NCBI RefSeq assembly: GCF_013127955.1
Contig: NZ_CP053435.1
Location: forward strand, 620,001 to 684,000
Direction: 5' to 3'
DNA: 64,000 bases
Origin: Spirosoma taeanense
GTDB taxonomy: Bacteria > Bacteroidota > Bacteroidia > Cytophagales > Spirosomataceae
Shown: positions 26,596 through 35,690 of the stretch, in pieces
How the letters are laid out: each line of letters begins with the position of its first letter
How positions within the stretch are numbered: position 1 is the first letter of the stretch
Notes under the pieces: generated by a model
The model's database searches: none
What the model saw: only the letters and a program-made list of their open reading frames with translations
Told to the model about the DNA's origin: nothing
Translations under genes and position numbers: made by a program

Positions 26596-27642
26596 TTACA
26601 AAGATGGATAGGTTTGTTTGAGGTATGATAGATACCGTTTAAAATCCCCCCTAAACCGACTCTCAAATTCCTGCCGGAACCGATTCTGTTGTTTCCGGTA
26701 AGTCAGGTAGCCAATAAAGTACGCGTTATTTGGCAAGTTTAGTTTGTCTAACCGCCGTTTTTTTACTGAACGTAACCGGTTAGCCTGCCGCGCGTCAGTC
26801 AGCGTATCCGCCGACACAACAATTGCCCGGATCGTCTGCCACTTCAGCGAATCTTTGACCGACAGCGGCAATTGGGGTTTAAACGTTCGGTATAAACTGT
26901 CGAGCGTTCGGGTACCCCGCAGTATGTGCGCATCATACCGGTCATAAAACGCTTTCGTTGCCAGGTAGTTCTGGTAAGGCACAGCGTTCAGGCCATATTT
27001 ATAGGCCAGGAACCGGAGCGCCCCGTACTCGCCCACAAAATCGGCTAGGTTCTCATTATACTCCAAACTATTTTTTACAAATAGTGTCCCGTGCGTTAGC
27101 TCATGTATGATCAACTCGGCCAGACTTCCCACGGGGCGGTCAAGCATACTGGACAGAATGGGATCATTTAAAAATCCTAACGTCGACCAGGCCGAAACTT
27201 CACCAATCCGCGTATCCAGTCCTTCCTGCTTTAACTCTTTTACCTGTTCATCGGCCCGGTCTTTCTCAAAGAAACCTTTATAGGAAAAGGTACCGATTAC
27301 GGGGAAATGCCACAGTCTCGCAACCAGTTGATAGGGGGCCGCACCCGTAACGACCCACAGAATCGGTTTGCCCTGCTGATCGTAGAACGACTCGTAGCTG
27401 CCCGACTTATCCAACCCGAGCGAATCTATGGCAAAACGCTTTATTTCAAGGATAAGTTCTATTTTATGCTTTACCGAATCTGGATAGGCCGGGTCAGCCA
27501 GAACCTCCGCAACGGGTCGGGTGTTCCATAAAATCTGCAGTTGTCCGCGCCCCTGCATCCATCCGTAACTAATCAGTTCCCGCTGCCAGACCCCTACACT
27601 AATCAAAATAATAAGCACCACCAGACCAATTTTTTTCCACAT
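26596..27642 (-). CDS. Putative aminopeptidase (PF10023 type), membrane-anchored
   Basis: 348 aa. One N-terminal membrane helix (KIGLVVLIILISVGVW), then a domain with the zinc motif HELTH at residues 180-184 in SLAELIIHELTHGTLFVK and ENLADFVGEYGALRFL as the third-ligand region. This pattern matches PF10023, named putative aminopeptidase; the substrate has not been shown. Start placed at MWKKIG, since the ten residues before it come from an upstream ATG with no support. A TATGTTTG box on this strand (27666-27673) may be its -7 element, though a good -33 is lacking. Confidence 0.82.
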   Translation of the reverse strand: MWKKIGLVVLIILISVGVWQRELISYGWMQGRGQLQILWNTRPVAEVLADPAYPDSVKHKIELILEIKRFAIDSLGLDKSGSYESFYDQQGKPILWVVTGAAPYQLVARLWHFPVIGTFSYKGFFEKDRADEQVKELKQEGLDTRIGEVSAWSTLGFLNDPILSSMLDRPVGSLAELIIHELTHGTLFVKNSLEYNENLADFVGEYGALRFLAYKYGLNAVPYQNYLATKAFYDRYDAHILRGTRTLDSLYRTFKPQLPLSVKDSLKWQTIRAIVVSADTLTDARQANRLRSVKKRRLDKLNLPNNAYFIGYLTYRKQQNRFRQEFESRFRGDFKRYLSYLKQTYPSL

Positions 27643-27837
27643 ACGAACAGCGGGTAATAAGGCTGCAAACATACAAAACCGAAGATACCGTTTGGCTCAA
27701 TCTAACTTGCCGGACAGATTAACAGGCTTAAACAAATTCAGGGCGAACCGTCGTTTTTCTTTTGCGTATCGCCAAAATGGCCGCCCTGAGCTTTCTGTTT
27801 TGCTGTATCTTGAGCAGCGAATACAACCTTATTTAAA

Positions 27838-30393
27838 ATGAAAAAACAGTTATTCGCCCTTCTTTATCTTTATTTCGGCGTCTGCTATTCCCTGATTGCT
27901 CAACCATCAACCGGATCTTCGGATCGTATTGCCGCCTTCACGGCTGGCATGGAGCGAAATCCGGGGTTTCTGACCTTCTACTGGGACGCCAAAAAAGGCA
28001 AGGTCTGGCTGGAAATCGACAAGTTCGACACCGAGTTGCTGTATTACCCCACGCTGGCACAGGGAGTCGGCTCAAACGACATCGGTCTGGATCGGGGTCG
28101 GCTGGGTCAGGAGCATATTGTCCAGTTTCAGCGTAGCGGGAATAAAGTTCTGTTGATTGAGCCGAACTATGCCTACCGCGCTATTACGAGCGATCCGCTC
28201 GAACGCCGTGCGGTAGTGGAATCGTTCGCCAAGTCGGTGCACGCGGGTTTTGAGATTGCGGCCGAAGAAGGCAATCGCGTCCTGGTCGATCTGACGCCGT
28301 TTCTGATGCAGGACGCTGTTGGAGCCGCGCAGGCCATTGCTCAGACTAAACAAGGTAATTATAAACTAGATCCGACGCGGAGCGCCATGTACCTGCCCCG
28401 CTCGAAGGCGTTTCCGCAGAATACAGAGTTTGAAACGATCATTACGCTCACCGGCGATTCGCCCGGCGCTTATCTGCGTGAAGTAGTGCCAACGGCCTCG
28501 GTCGTTACCATGCACCAGCACCACTCGTTCGTACAACTGCCGGATGCGGGCTATAAGCCGCGGCTGTTCGACCCGCGTATTGGCTACGGCGGCATGGAAT
28601 TTTTTGATTACGCCACGCCCGTAAGTCAGCCGATTACCAAACGGTATATCTCCCGGCATCGGCTGGAAAAGAAAGACCCGTCGGCCGCAGTCAGTGAAGC
28701 CGTTAAGCCCATTGTTTACTATATCGATCCCGGCACGCCCGAACCGATCCGGTCGGCCCTGATGGAAGGAACCGCCTGGTGGAATCAGGCGTTTGAAGCA
28801 GCTGGGTTCCGGAACGCTTTCCAGGTAAAGCTGCTGCCTCCCGATGCCGACCCGATGGATGTGCGCTACAACCTCGTGCAGTGGGTCCATCGCTCAACGC
28901 GCGGCTGGAGTTATGGCGCCAGCATCATTGATCCGCGTACGGGCGAAATTATTAAAGGAAAGGTTACGCTCGGCTCGCTGCGGGTTCGGCAGGATTTTCT
29001 GATTGCGCAGGGGCTGATCGGGAAATTTGATTCCGATTCGTCGCAGGTCAATGCCATGATGACGATGTCGCTCGACCGGCTGCGGCAACTGGCGGCCCAC
29101 GAAGTCGGGCACACGCTCGGGCTGCCGCATAACTATATTGCCAGTACGCAGGGCGGCAGTACGTTCGGGCGGGCTTCCGTCATGGATTACCCGACGATGG
29201 TCGCTAAAATCCGAAGCGGAGGTCAGTCTGGTCCGGCCATTGATTTATCGGATGCTTATGCGAAAGGTATCGGGGCTTACGATAAGTGGAGCATTCGCTA
29301 CGGTTACGAGCAGTTTCCGAATGGGGCGAATGAAAAGCAGGAACTGGACAAACTGGTTCAGCAGATGCACGCAGCCGGACTGACATTTCTGACCGATCAG
29401 GATGCCCGCCCCGAAGGCTCGGCTCACCCCCTGACGCACCTCTGGGATAATGGCTCCAATGCCATTGACGAACTCAAACGCGTGATGGAAGTTCGGCGCC
29501 TGGCGCTGAGCAATTTCACCGAAAAGAAAATTCCGGCCGGAACGCCCATGGCTACGCTCGAAGAAGTCTTTGTGCCGATGTATATGTTTCATCGGTATCA
29601 GGTCGAAGCGGCCGCCAAAGTGCTGGGTGGGCAGAGCTACACCAACGCACTGCGGGGCGACCGGAGCACCGGACCGGACCAGCCAGTGCTGGCAACTGTG
29701 CCAGCCGCCGAGCAGAAACGCGCGCTAGACGCGCTGCTGCTGACGCTGACGCCCGACGCCCTGGCCGTTCCGGCATCAGTGCTGGCGTTAATTCCGCCCC
29801 GGCCGTTTCGGTACAATCCTAATCCGAGAGAGGTTTTTAAACGGCGAACCGGCATTACGTTCGACCCGATGGGGCCACCCGAAGCGGCCGCTGGCATGAC
29901 CCTGCGGTTTTTACTGAATCCGGAACGCTGCACCCGACTGACCCGGCAGAGCGTTGCCAACGGTCAGATGCCCGATCTGGAAACTGTGCTGACCTCCCTA
30001 ATCGTGGCTACGTATGGCCCTTCCGGGAAAGGAAGCGAGCCAACGAAAGCAAAAGGCTATGATGCCGAAATCCGCCGAATGGTGCAGCGAAAGCTGGTGG
30101 AACACCTGATCCAGCTGGCAGCCAGCAGAGATGTAGACGGGGCTGTACGTTCGGGCGCTCACAATGCGCTGATGACCATCAAAGGGAACTACACCCGTAA
30201 ATGGGGGGCTAATACAGCCTTCCGCAATACCGACGAGTACGACGATCACCTGCACTGGCTTATTCGGCAGTATGAGCAGAATCCTTCTACTATAGCGAGC
30301 ACTACGCCCCTCACCCCGCCCGAAGGCGCGCCGATTGATCCCGGTCAGGAGTGGCTGGCCCCGGATTGCGACTGGACCGGATTTGACCGGTAA
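27838..30393 (+). CDS. Zinc-dependent metalloprotease (DUF5117/DUF4953 type)
   Basis: 851 aa with signal peptide (cleavage near SLIAQ). DUF5117-like N-terminal part (GFLTFYWDAKKGKVWLEID, YYPTLAQGVGSNDIGLDRG) and a metzincin-like catalytic part with AAHEVGHTLGLPHN, a full HExxHxxGxxH zinc motif (H421, H425, H431), followed by a SVMDYP Met-turn. The C-terminal third is helical. Bacteroidota carry several of these large exported proteases; substrates are unknown. Divergent from the aminopeptidase gene across a 195-bp region. Confidence 0.9.
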   Translation: MKKQLFALLYLYFGVCYSLIAQPSTGSSDRIAAFTAGMERNPGFLTFYWDAKKGKVWLEIDKFDTELLYYPTLAQGVGSNDIGLDRGRLGQEHIVQFQRSGNKVLLIEPNYAYRAITSDPLERRAVVESFAKSVHAGFEIAAEEGNRVLVDLTPFLMQDAVGAAQAIAQTKQGNYKLDPTRSAMYLPRSKAFPQNTEFETIITLTGDSPGAYLREVVPTASVVTMHQHHSFVQLPDAGYKPRLFDPRIGYGGMEFFDYATPVSQPITKRYISRHRLEKKDPSAAVSEAVKPIVYYIDPGTPEPIRSALMEGTAWWNQAFEAAGFRNAFQVKLLPPDADPMDVRYNLVQWVHRSTRGWSYGASIIDPRTGEIIKGKVTLGSLRVRQDFLIAQGLIGKFDSDSSQVNAMMTMSLDRLRQLAAHEVGHTLGLPHNYIASTQGGSTFGRASVMDYPTMVAKIRSGGQSGPAIDLSDAYAKGIGAYDKWSIRYGYEQFPNGANEKQELDKLVQQMHAAGLTFLTDQDARPEGSAHPLTHLWDNGSNAIDELKRVMEVRRLALSNFTEKKIPAGTPMATLEEVFVPMYMFHRYQVEAAAKVLGGQSYTNALRGDRSTGPDQPVLATVPAAEQKRALDALLLTLTPDALAVPASVLALIPPRPFRYNPNPREVFKRRTGITFDPMGPPEAAAGMTLRFLLNPERCTRLTRQSVANGQMPDLETVLTSLIVATYGPSGKGSEPTKAKGYDAEIRRMVQRKLVEHLIQLAASRDVDGAVRSGAHNALMTIKGNYTRKWGANTAFRNTDEYDDHLHWLIRQYEQNPSTIASTTPLTPPEGAPIDPGQEWLAPDCDWTGFDR

Positions 30394-30463
30394 ACGTCAG
30401 GGGCGTAACAGCAGCGCGATACGGATTTGAGATGTATTAGGTAAGTCTGTATAATCAGTTTTA

Positions 30464-30517
30464 TTAGCAGCGAAAACCGCATGGGCTAATTTTGGCCGGT
30501 GCGGTTTTCGCTGCTAA
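30464..30517 (+). promoter_or_regulatory. Candidate porin promoter inside an 18-bp inverted repeat
   Basis: Two 18-bp perfect arms (30464-30481, 30500-30517; TTAGCAGCGAAAACCGCA and its complement) flank an 18-base spacer that contains TAATTTTG (30487-30494), an exact Bacteroidota -7 box. The right arm ends 20 bases before the porin start. There is no T-run, so it is a poor terminator. A good -33 is not seen (TTTA at 30460-30463, with a spacer of 23). It may be an operator around the promoter. Confidence 0.5.
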
Positions 30518-30537
30518 AGACCAACATACACCCAATT

Positions 30538-32004
30538 ATGAAAAAAACATTAGTTCTGATGGCCGTGCTGAATAGTGGCCTGACCGTTGCGCAGCAGCCA
30601 GCATACTCATCGGCAGGTGACACGCTGGCACCCCCCGCCGAACAAACGCAGCGCAGGCCGGGAATGGCAACGCGCCCATCTGCCCTGACTGGCACAACCG
30701 GAACTGACAGAAACGAATTAAAATATAACCTCAACGCGTCGGGTTCTCATTTTTTTAAAGTGACGTTCATGAACCAGACGTGGCTCCGGTTCAACCAGAG
30801 TAACCCGGGTACTACCGTAGTTCAGGAGCCGAAGGATAATACGTTCGACATCGGCCTGCGCCGGACCCGTATTCAGGCGTTCGGACAAATCAGCAACCAT
30901 GTGTTTCTGTATTTCCAGTTCGGAATGAATAACTTCAACTACCTGAACGGATTTCCGGCCTTTAATACCAACGGTACGCCGTCGAACCGGAAGGTGGCCG
31001 CTTTCTTCCACGATGCCCTTGCCGAATACCTGGTCTTTAAAAACAAGGATTATTTGAAAATTGGGGCTGGACTGACCATTGTCAATGGCCTCTCACGCTT
31101 TAGCCAGCCGAGTGTTACGAGCATTGTGAGCATGGATGTTCCGGTGTTCGCGCAGGCTACGGTGGATCAGACTGACCAGTTTTCGCGGAAGCTGAGTCTT
31201 TACGCCCGGGGGCAGGTCGGCCCGGTTGATTACCGCGTGGCCATCAGTGACCCGTTCCCGATTCAGACCAGTGGGGCCACTCCGCCAACGCTGGGAAGCA
31301 CCTCGAACTTTGCCCTAAAAGGTCACAAAAAGCAGTTTCAGGGCTTATTCCTGTATCAGTTCTTCGATAAAGAAGCCCATCAGACTCCTGGCTATATGAC
31401 CGGTACGTACCTTGGTAAGAAGAAAATCCTTAACCTCGAAGCTGGCTTTATCACGCAGAAAAACGCGATGTGGCGCCGGGAGGGAACAACTGATACAACT
31501 TACCAGAATCTGGATCTATGGTCAGTGGCTACGTTCCTCGATATGCCGGTTAACCGGGCTACGGGTACGGCAGTCAATGCGTATCTAGGCTATTTCAATC
31601 TGGACTACGGCACGGATTACCTGCGCTTCAACGGAATCATGAATCCCGCCAGCGGCACCAAGCAGTCGGTGGGCGGGCTGAGCGGAACGCAGGGGAATGC
31701 GTTCCCGATGTTCGGTACGGGAAAGGTTGTGTACGGTCAGTTTGGTTACCTGATGCGGCAGGATTTGTTTGGTGGCGGTAGAGGAACGCTGCTACCTTAC
31801 GTTCAGGCTCAGCTGGGAAATTATCAGCGCGTAACGCAGACAATGGGCGTTTATAACCTTGGTGTCAACTATCTGATCAACGGGCACAATAGCAAACTGA
31901 CGCTCGACTATCAGAATCGCCCGTATTACGAAACGTCCGGAACCCAGATTGCACCGGCGGGCCGGCGGGGCCAGCTGGTGCTGCAGTATCAGGTATTTAT
32001 TTAG
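30538..32004 (+). CDS. Outer-membrane porin (OprO/OprP-like beta-barrel)
   Basis: 488 aa. Signal peptide MKKTLVLMAVLNSGLTVAQQ. After a polar linker the protein is built of alternating amphipathic strands with aromatic ends (HFFKVTFMNQTWLRFN, IGLRRTRIQAFGQISNHVFL, YFQFGMNNFNYLNG) and ends in the typical outer-membrane pattern QLVLQYQVFI. It resembles phosphate-selective porin O/P-like proteins of Bacteroidota; selectivity is not determined. The start is the Met before the signal peptide, 13 codons inside the longest frame. Confidence 0.82.
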   Translation: MKKTLVLMAVLNSGLTVAQQPAYSSAGDTLAPPAEQTQRRPGMATRPSALTGTTGTDRNELKYNLNASGSHFFKVTFMNQTWLRFNQSNPGTTVVQEPKDNTFDIGLRRTRIQAFGQISNHVFLYFQFGMNNFNYLNGFPAFNTNGTPSNRKVAAFFHDALAEYLVFKNKDYLKIGAGLTIVNGLSRFSQPSVTSIVSMDVPVFAQATVDQTDQFSRKLSLYARGQVGPVDYRVAISDPFPIQTSGATPPTLGSTSNFALKGHKKQFQGLFLYQFFDKEAHQTPGYMTGTYLGKKKILNLEAGFITQKNAMWRREGTTDTTYQNLDLWSVATFLDMPVNRATGTAVNAYLGYFNLDYGTDYLRFNGIMNPASGTKQSVGGLSGTQGNAFPMFGTGKVVYGQFGYLMRQDLFGGGRGTLLPYVQAQLGNYQRVTQTMGVYNLGVNYLINGHNSKLTLDYQNRPYYETSGTQIAPAGRRGQLVLQYQVFI

Positions 32005-32028
32005 GCAACCTGCCCGGAGCAGACGTAA

Positions 32029-32058
32029 AAAACCGCTGGCGGGCCCGCCAGCGGTTTT
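32029..32058. terminator. Palindromic bidirectional terminator between porin and mdh
   Basis: A perfect 30-base palindrome (arms 32029-32043 and 32044-32058: AAAACCGCTGGCGGG and its complement) lying between two convergent stops, 24 and 14 bases away. The A/T ends give short T-runs in both directions. Confidence 0.82.
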
Positions 32059-32072
32059 CATAAAGTTCGGTA

Positions 32073-33014
32073 CTATACGCCGATGTTCAGCGTACTCAGT
32101 ACGTTATTCATATTCCGAACGGCGTCGGCTGATTTGTTGAAAGCCGCCTGCTCTTCGTCGTTCAGTTTATAGTCGATAATTTCTTCCCAGCCATTTCTTC
32201 CCAGCACCACCGGCACGCCGAGGCAGATGTCTGACTGACCGTATTCTCCTTCCAGCAATACGCAGGACGGAATGACGCGCTTCTGATCGCGCAGGATGCT
32301 TTCAACCATGTAGGCTCCAGCCGCGCCGGGTGCATACCAGGCCGACGTACCGATCAGTCCCGTGAGCGTTGCTCCGCCAACCATCGTATCAGCCGCTACT
32401 TTTTTCAGCGTTTCCTCGTCGAGAAACTGGCTTACCGGTACGCCTGCCTTCGTGGCCAGACGCGTCAGCGGAATCATGGTTGTATCGCCATGTCCGCCAA
32501 TCACCGACGCCTGCAGATCGTTAGGTGAGCAGTTGAGCGCCAGCGACAGATACGTTTTGAAACGGGCCGAATCCAGGGCACCGCCGAGGCCAATTACCCG
32601 ATTTTTTGGCAGACCCGACGCTTTCAGCGCCAGGTAAGTCATCGTGTCCATCGGGTTCGAAATAATGACAAAAATGGTGTCGGGTGAGTGTTTCAGAATG
32701 TTCTCCGTTACCCCTTTTACAATGCCCGCGTTGATACCGATGAGGTCCTCGCGGGTCATGCCCGGCTTGCGGGGCAATCCCGAAGTGATCACCACTACAT
32801 CCGAACCGGCTGTTTTTTCGTAATCATTTGTAGAACCCGTCAGTTTTACGTCGCAGTCGAGCAGCGTAGAGGCCTGGAGCATATCGAGGGATTTCCCTTC
32901 GCTGATGCCTTCCTTGATGTCTAGAAGAACGACTTCATGGGCAAGTTCCCGGCGGGCGATGTTGTCGGCGCAGGTGGCTCCAACGGCCCCGGCACCTACT
33001 ACGGTGACTTTCAT
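32073..33014 (-). CDS. mdh: Malate dehydrogenase
   Basis: 313 aa NAD-dependent malate dehydrogenase of the LDH-like MDH type (citric acid cycle, malate to oxaloacetate). Rossmann start MKVTVVGAGAVGATCADNIA; substrate arginines in SGLPRKPGMTREDL; NPMDTMTYLA; catalytic His in SVIGGHGDTTMIPL. Ends normally. It has its own terminator and a candidate promoter at 33049-33080. Confidence 0.95.
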   Translation of the reverse strand: MKVTVVGAGAVGATCADNIARRELAHEVVLLDIKEGISEGKSLDMLQASTLLDCDVKLTGSTNDYEKTAGSDVVVITSGLPRKPGMTREDLIGINAGIVKGVTENILKHSPDTIFVIISNPMDTMTYLALKASGLPKNRVIGLGGALDSARFKTYLSLALNCSPNDLQASVIGGHGDTTMIPLTRLATKAGVPVSQFLDEETLKKVAADTMVGGATLTGLIGTSAWYAPGAAGAYMVESILRDQKRVIPSCVLLEGEYGQSDICLGVPVVLGRNGWEEIIDYKLNDEEQAAFNKSADAVRNMNNVLSTLNIGV

Positions 33015-33048
33015 ACAGTAATCGGAATTAAAGGGTTAACAACGAGCG

Positions 33049-33080
33049 CAAAGTACGGTTCTGCTTGGAGACAAACCAAA
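33049..33080 (-). promoter_or_regulatory. Candidate mdh promoter
   Basis: On the minus strand, TTTG (33077-33080) is followed after 21 bases by TACTTTG (33049-33055), one base short of the TAnnTTTG consensus. It is 34 bases upstream of the mdh start. Confidence 0.35.
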
Positions 33081-33222
33081 GGACACCGGCACAAACTTCT
33101 GTCCCGTAAATCGGTTTATGGACTTTTTGGAGAAATATTTTGTTAAAGGGTCTGAGATGGAGACATGGCAGTTTTATGGACCGGCTCCCGGAACTCATCA
33201 TTCAACGTTTTTCGATAACTCA

Positions 33223-33681
33223 ATGGCTAACAAGCATCTTATAACTCGGATTTTGAGTTCGATTTTTTTTAAGCGGGCCAATATCGGCGCCGTTCGCTAC
33301 GCACGTAATACCCGGAGTCTGCTGGGATTGATCCGCGATGCGCTCGACAAAAGCGGTAGCTTATCGGGCAAGAATGTTGCGGCTTTCCGGGAGCAGCTGG
33401 GTATCGTAACCCGATTACTGAAAGCCTATGCCTCTGGTGAATATCGCCAGTTGCCCTGGAAAACGCTGATTCGGGTGATTGCCGTTCTGATCTATTTTGT
33501 TTCACCAATCGATATTCTGCCTGACTTTCTGCCCATCGTGGGTATCTCGGACGACATAGCTCTGATGCTCTGGTTATTCAGCGGCATCAAAGACGACATT
33601 GACAAATTTCGGCAGTGGGAGGTTGCGTTCACAACCCCCTCTGATGAAGCGCCCCGGCGCCAGACCATTAAAATTGGGTAG
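33223..33681 (+). CDS. YkvA-family (DUF1232) membrane protein
   Basis: 152 aa. The DUF1232 signature is clear: LIRVIAVLIYFVSPIDILPD then FLPIVGISDDIALMLWLFSG, two short membrane-associated helices around the SPIDxxPDxxP motif. The N-terminal half is basic and helical. The frame opens at 33118, but MANKHLITRILSS is the first start giving a family-like N-terminus. Function unknown; not in a clear operon. Confidence 0.82.
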   Translation: MANKHLITRILSSIFFKRANIGAVRYARNTRSLLGLIRDALDKSGSLSGKNVAAFREQLGIVTRLLKAYASGEYRQLPWKTLIRVIAVLIYFVSPIDILPDFLPIVGISDDIALMLWLFSGIKDDIDKFRQWEVAFTTPSDEAPRRQTIKIG

Positions 33682-33740
33682 ACGAAATATAGTAGAAATA
33701 GTTTCACCTGGTTTTAATAGATTATAACACAATAGTTTCT

Positions 33741-33748
33741 TAATTTTG
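33741..33748 (+). promoter_or_regulatory. Candidate -7 box for tatA
   Basis: TAATTTTG at 33741-33748 is an exact TAnnTTTG, 23 bases before the tatA ATG. No convincing -33 TTTG at the normal distance; TTTTA at 33712-33716 is the nearest. Confidence 0.35.
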
Positions 33749-33771
33749 CATACATTCAAATCCGAAGAATC

Positions 33772-33981
33772 ATGATTTCTGCAAGCATTTTAGCGTTTAT
33801 GGGTTTGGGCGGTCAGGAGATGATCTTTATTTTCCTGGCATTGCTCCTGTTGTTCGGCGCAAAAAAGATTCCCGAACTGGCACGGGGACTTGGTAAAGGT
33901 ATCCGCGAGTTCAAAGACGCTACTAAAGATGTGCGCGAGAACATCGAAGATAGCCTGAAAGAAACAGACACGACGAAATAA
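33772..33981 (+). CDS. tatA: Sec-independent protein translocase subunit TatA
   Basis: 69 aa. Short N-terminus, one membrane helix (GGQEMIFIFLALLLLFGAKK), the FG hinge, then the amphipathic helix IPELARGLGKGIREFKDATK and an acidic tail. This is the TatA/TatE arrangement; it forms the pore or membrane-thinning element of the twin-arginine translocase. TatC is not in the window, so the tat genes are scattered. A terminator follows directly. Confidence 0.93.
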   Translation: MISASILAFMGLGGQEMIFIFLALLLLFGAKKIPELARGLGKGIREFKDATKDVRENIEDSLKETDTTK

Positions 33982-33997
33982 GCTATTTTGTTCATAG

Positions 33998-34046
33998 ACA
34001 GACAACTGAGTCGCTCCGTATAGGACCTGCTCAGTTGTCTGTTTTT
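33998..34046 (+). terminator. Rho-independent terminator of tatA
   Basis: ACAGACAACTGAG (33998-34010) pairs with CTCAGTTGTCTGT (34030-34042), followed by TTTTT. Seventeen bases after the tatA stop. Confidence 0.88.
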
Positions 34047-34049
34047 AGT

Positions 34050-34118
34050 TTGTCGTTCGTAGCGGGTGGAGTTTAGAGTCGTTTTCCCGATTCATAAACC
34101 GCCCGCTACGAACGACAA
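34050..34118. repeat. 17-bp inverted repeat upstream of gatA
   Basis: Arms 34050-34066 and 34102-34118 (TTGTCGTTCGTAGCGGG and its exact complement) enclose 35 bases. It starts four bases after the tatA terminator and ends 26 bases before the gatA start. There is no T-run after either arm. It may be a leader hairpin or operator, or a small repeat element. Confidence 0.7.
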
Positions 34119-34144
34119 CCGTTTACCAAAGGCCTCCTCTTGTT

Positions 34145-35599
34145 TTGACGCTCTACCGATCCTTTTCCGCCGTTCAGTCCGATCTTAAAACCGGCATAAT
34201 TACCTGCCGCCGACTGGTAGAACAGTACCTTGTTCGTATTGACGAGCACCAGCACCTGAACGTCTTTACCGAAGTTTACACTGACGAAGCCCGGCAGCAG
34301 GCCGACGCAGTTGATCAGAAGCTAACCAATGGCTCCGCTGGCCGACTGGCCGGGATGGTCATCGGAATTAAAGACGTGCTGAATTATGCGGGGCACAGTG
34401 TCCGGGCGGGCAGTAAAATCCTGGATGGTTTTACGGCACAGTTTACGGCGACGGCCGTGCAGCGGCTGATCGACGAAGACGCCATCATTATTGGGCGGCA
34501 GAACTGCGACGAGTTTGCGATGGGCTCCTCGAACGAAAATTCGGCGTTCGGGCCGGTTCGTAACGCCGTTGACCCCGAGCGGGTGCCGGGTGGTTCCAGT
34601 GGTGGCTCGGCGGTAGCGGTGCAGGCCGGATTATGTCTGGCCAGTATCGGCTCCGACACGGGCGGCTCGGTACGTCAGCCGGCCGCGTTCTGTGGCGTGG
34701 TAGGCCTGAAGCCTACGTATGGCCGCATCAGCCGCTGGGGTCTGATTGCCTACGCATCGTCGTTTGATTGCATTGGCCCTATTGCCAACACCGTTGAGGA
34801 TGCCGCGCTCCTGCTCGAAGTTATGGCGGGACCCGATGATTTTGACAGCACCGTATCCAGTCGGCCCGTTGCGTCTTACTCTCAGACTTCTCTGCCCGAT
34901 CGGCCTCTGCGCATCGCTTACCTCCGCGACGGCGTCGAAAGCGAAGGTGTAGACGCCAGCGTCCGCGAAGCCACCCAGCGTACCATTGATGACCTCCGGG
35001 CGATGGGGCATATCGTTGAGCCGGTTGAGCTGTCGCTGCTCTCCTCTCTGCTTCCTACCTACTACATTCTGACTACGGCTGAAGCCTCCTCGAACTTATC
35101 CCGTTTTGATGGCGTACGGTATGGTCACCGGAGTACATCAGTTACGGACCTTTTGTCGTTGTACAAAAAAAGTCGGACAGAGGGCTTCGGGCCGGAAGTA
35201 CGTCGGCGGATTCTGCTCGGTACATTCGCCCTGAGCGCCAGTTATTACGACGCATATTACACAAAAGCGCAGCAGGTTCGGCGGCTCATCCGGGAAGAAA
35301 CCGAGCGTGTTTTTGCGCAGTATGACTTTCTGCTGTCACCCACGACGCCAACGCCGGCCTTCAGATTAGGAGAGAAAACGGACGATCCGCTTCAGATGTA
35401 CCTGGCCGATATTTTTACGGTGCAGGCTAACGTAGTGGGGTATCCGGCCATTTCGATCCCGAACAGCAGCGACGGGGTTTCAGAAGCGCAGGTGGCGCTG
35501 CCGATTGGTGTACAAATAATGGCTCCGCCTTTTGCCGAAGGGGCGCTGGTTGCGCTGGCCAGGACCTTGGAAGAGAGCCGATTAGTCACCAAAGGTTAG
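34145..35599 (+). CDS. gatA: Asp-tRNA(Asn)/Glu-tRNA(Gln) amidotransferase subunit A
   Basis: 484 aa amidase-signature enzyme that releases ammonia from glutamine for the transamidation of misacylated tRNA. The Ser-cisSer-Lys triad is visible: K76 in GMVIGIKDVLNYAG, S151 in VPGGSSGGSAVAVQAG, S175 in SDTGGSVRQPAAFCG. The start is TTG 34145 (MTLYRSFSAVQSDLKTG); no ATG fits, and the family N-terminus aligns with this reading. GatB and GatC are not in the window. Confidence 0.92.
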   Translation: MTLYRSFSAVQSDLKTGIITCRRLVEQYLVRIDEHQHLNVFTEVYTDEARQQADAVDQKLTNGSAGRLAGMVIGIKDVLNYAGHSVRAGSKILDGFTAQFTATAVQRLIDEDAIIIGRQNCDEFAMGSSNENSAFGPVRNAVDPERVPGGSSGGSAVAVQAGLCLASIGSDTGGSVRQPAAFCGVVGLKPTYGRISRWGLIAYASSFDCIGPIANTVEDAALLLEVMAGPDDFDSTVSSRPVASYSQTSLPDRPLRIAYLRDGVESEGVDASVREATQRTIDDLRAMGHIVEPVELSLLSSLLPTYYILTTAEASSNLSRFDGVRYGHRSTSVTDLLSLYKKSRTEGFGPEVRRRILLGTFALSASYYDAYYTKAQQVRRLIREETERVFAQYDFLLSPTTPTPAFRLGEKTDDPLQMYLADIFTVQANVVGYPAISIPNSSDGVSEAQVALPIGVQIMAPPFAEGALVALARTLEESRLVTKG

Positions 35600-35690
35600 A
35601 GATTGAGTTTTTTTGCTTTCTAGTAAAGGCAAGCTGTAAATCCAGCGGCCAGCGATACGTAACATGAACCTAACCTAACAGATAAACCGC

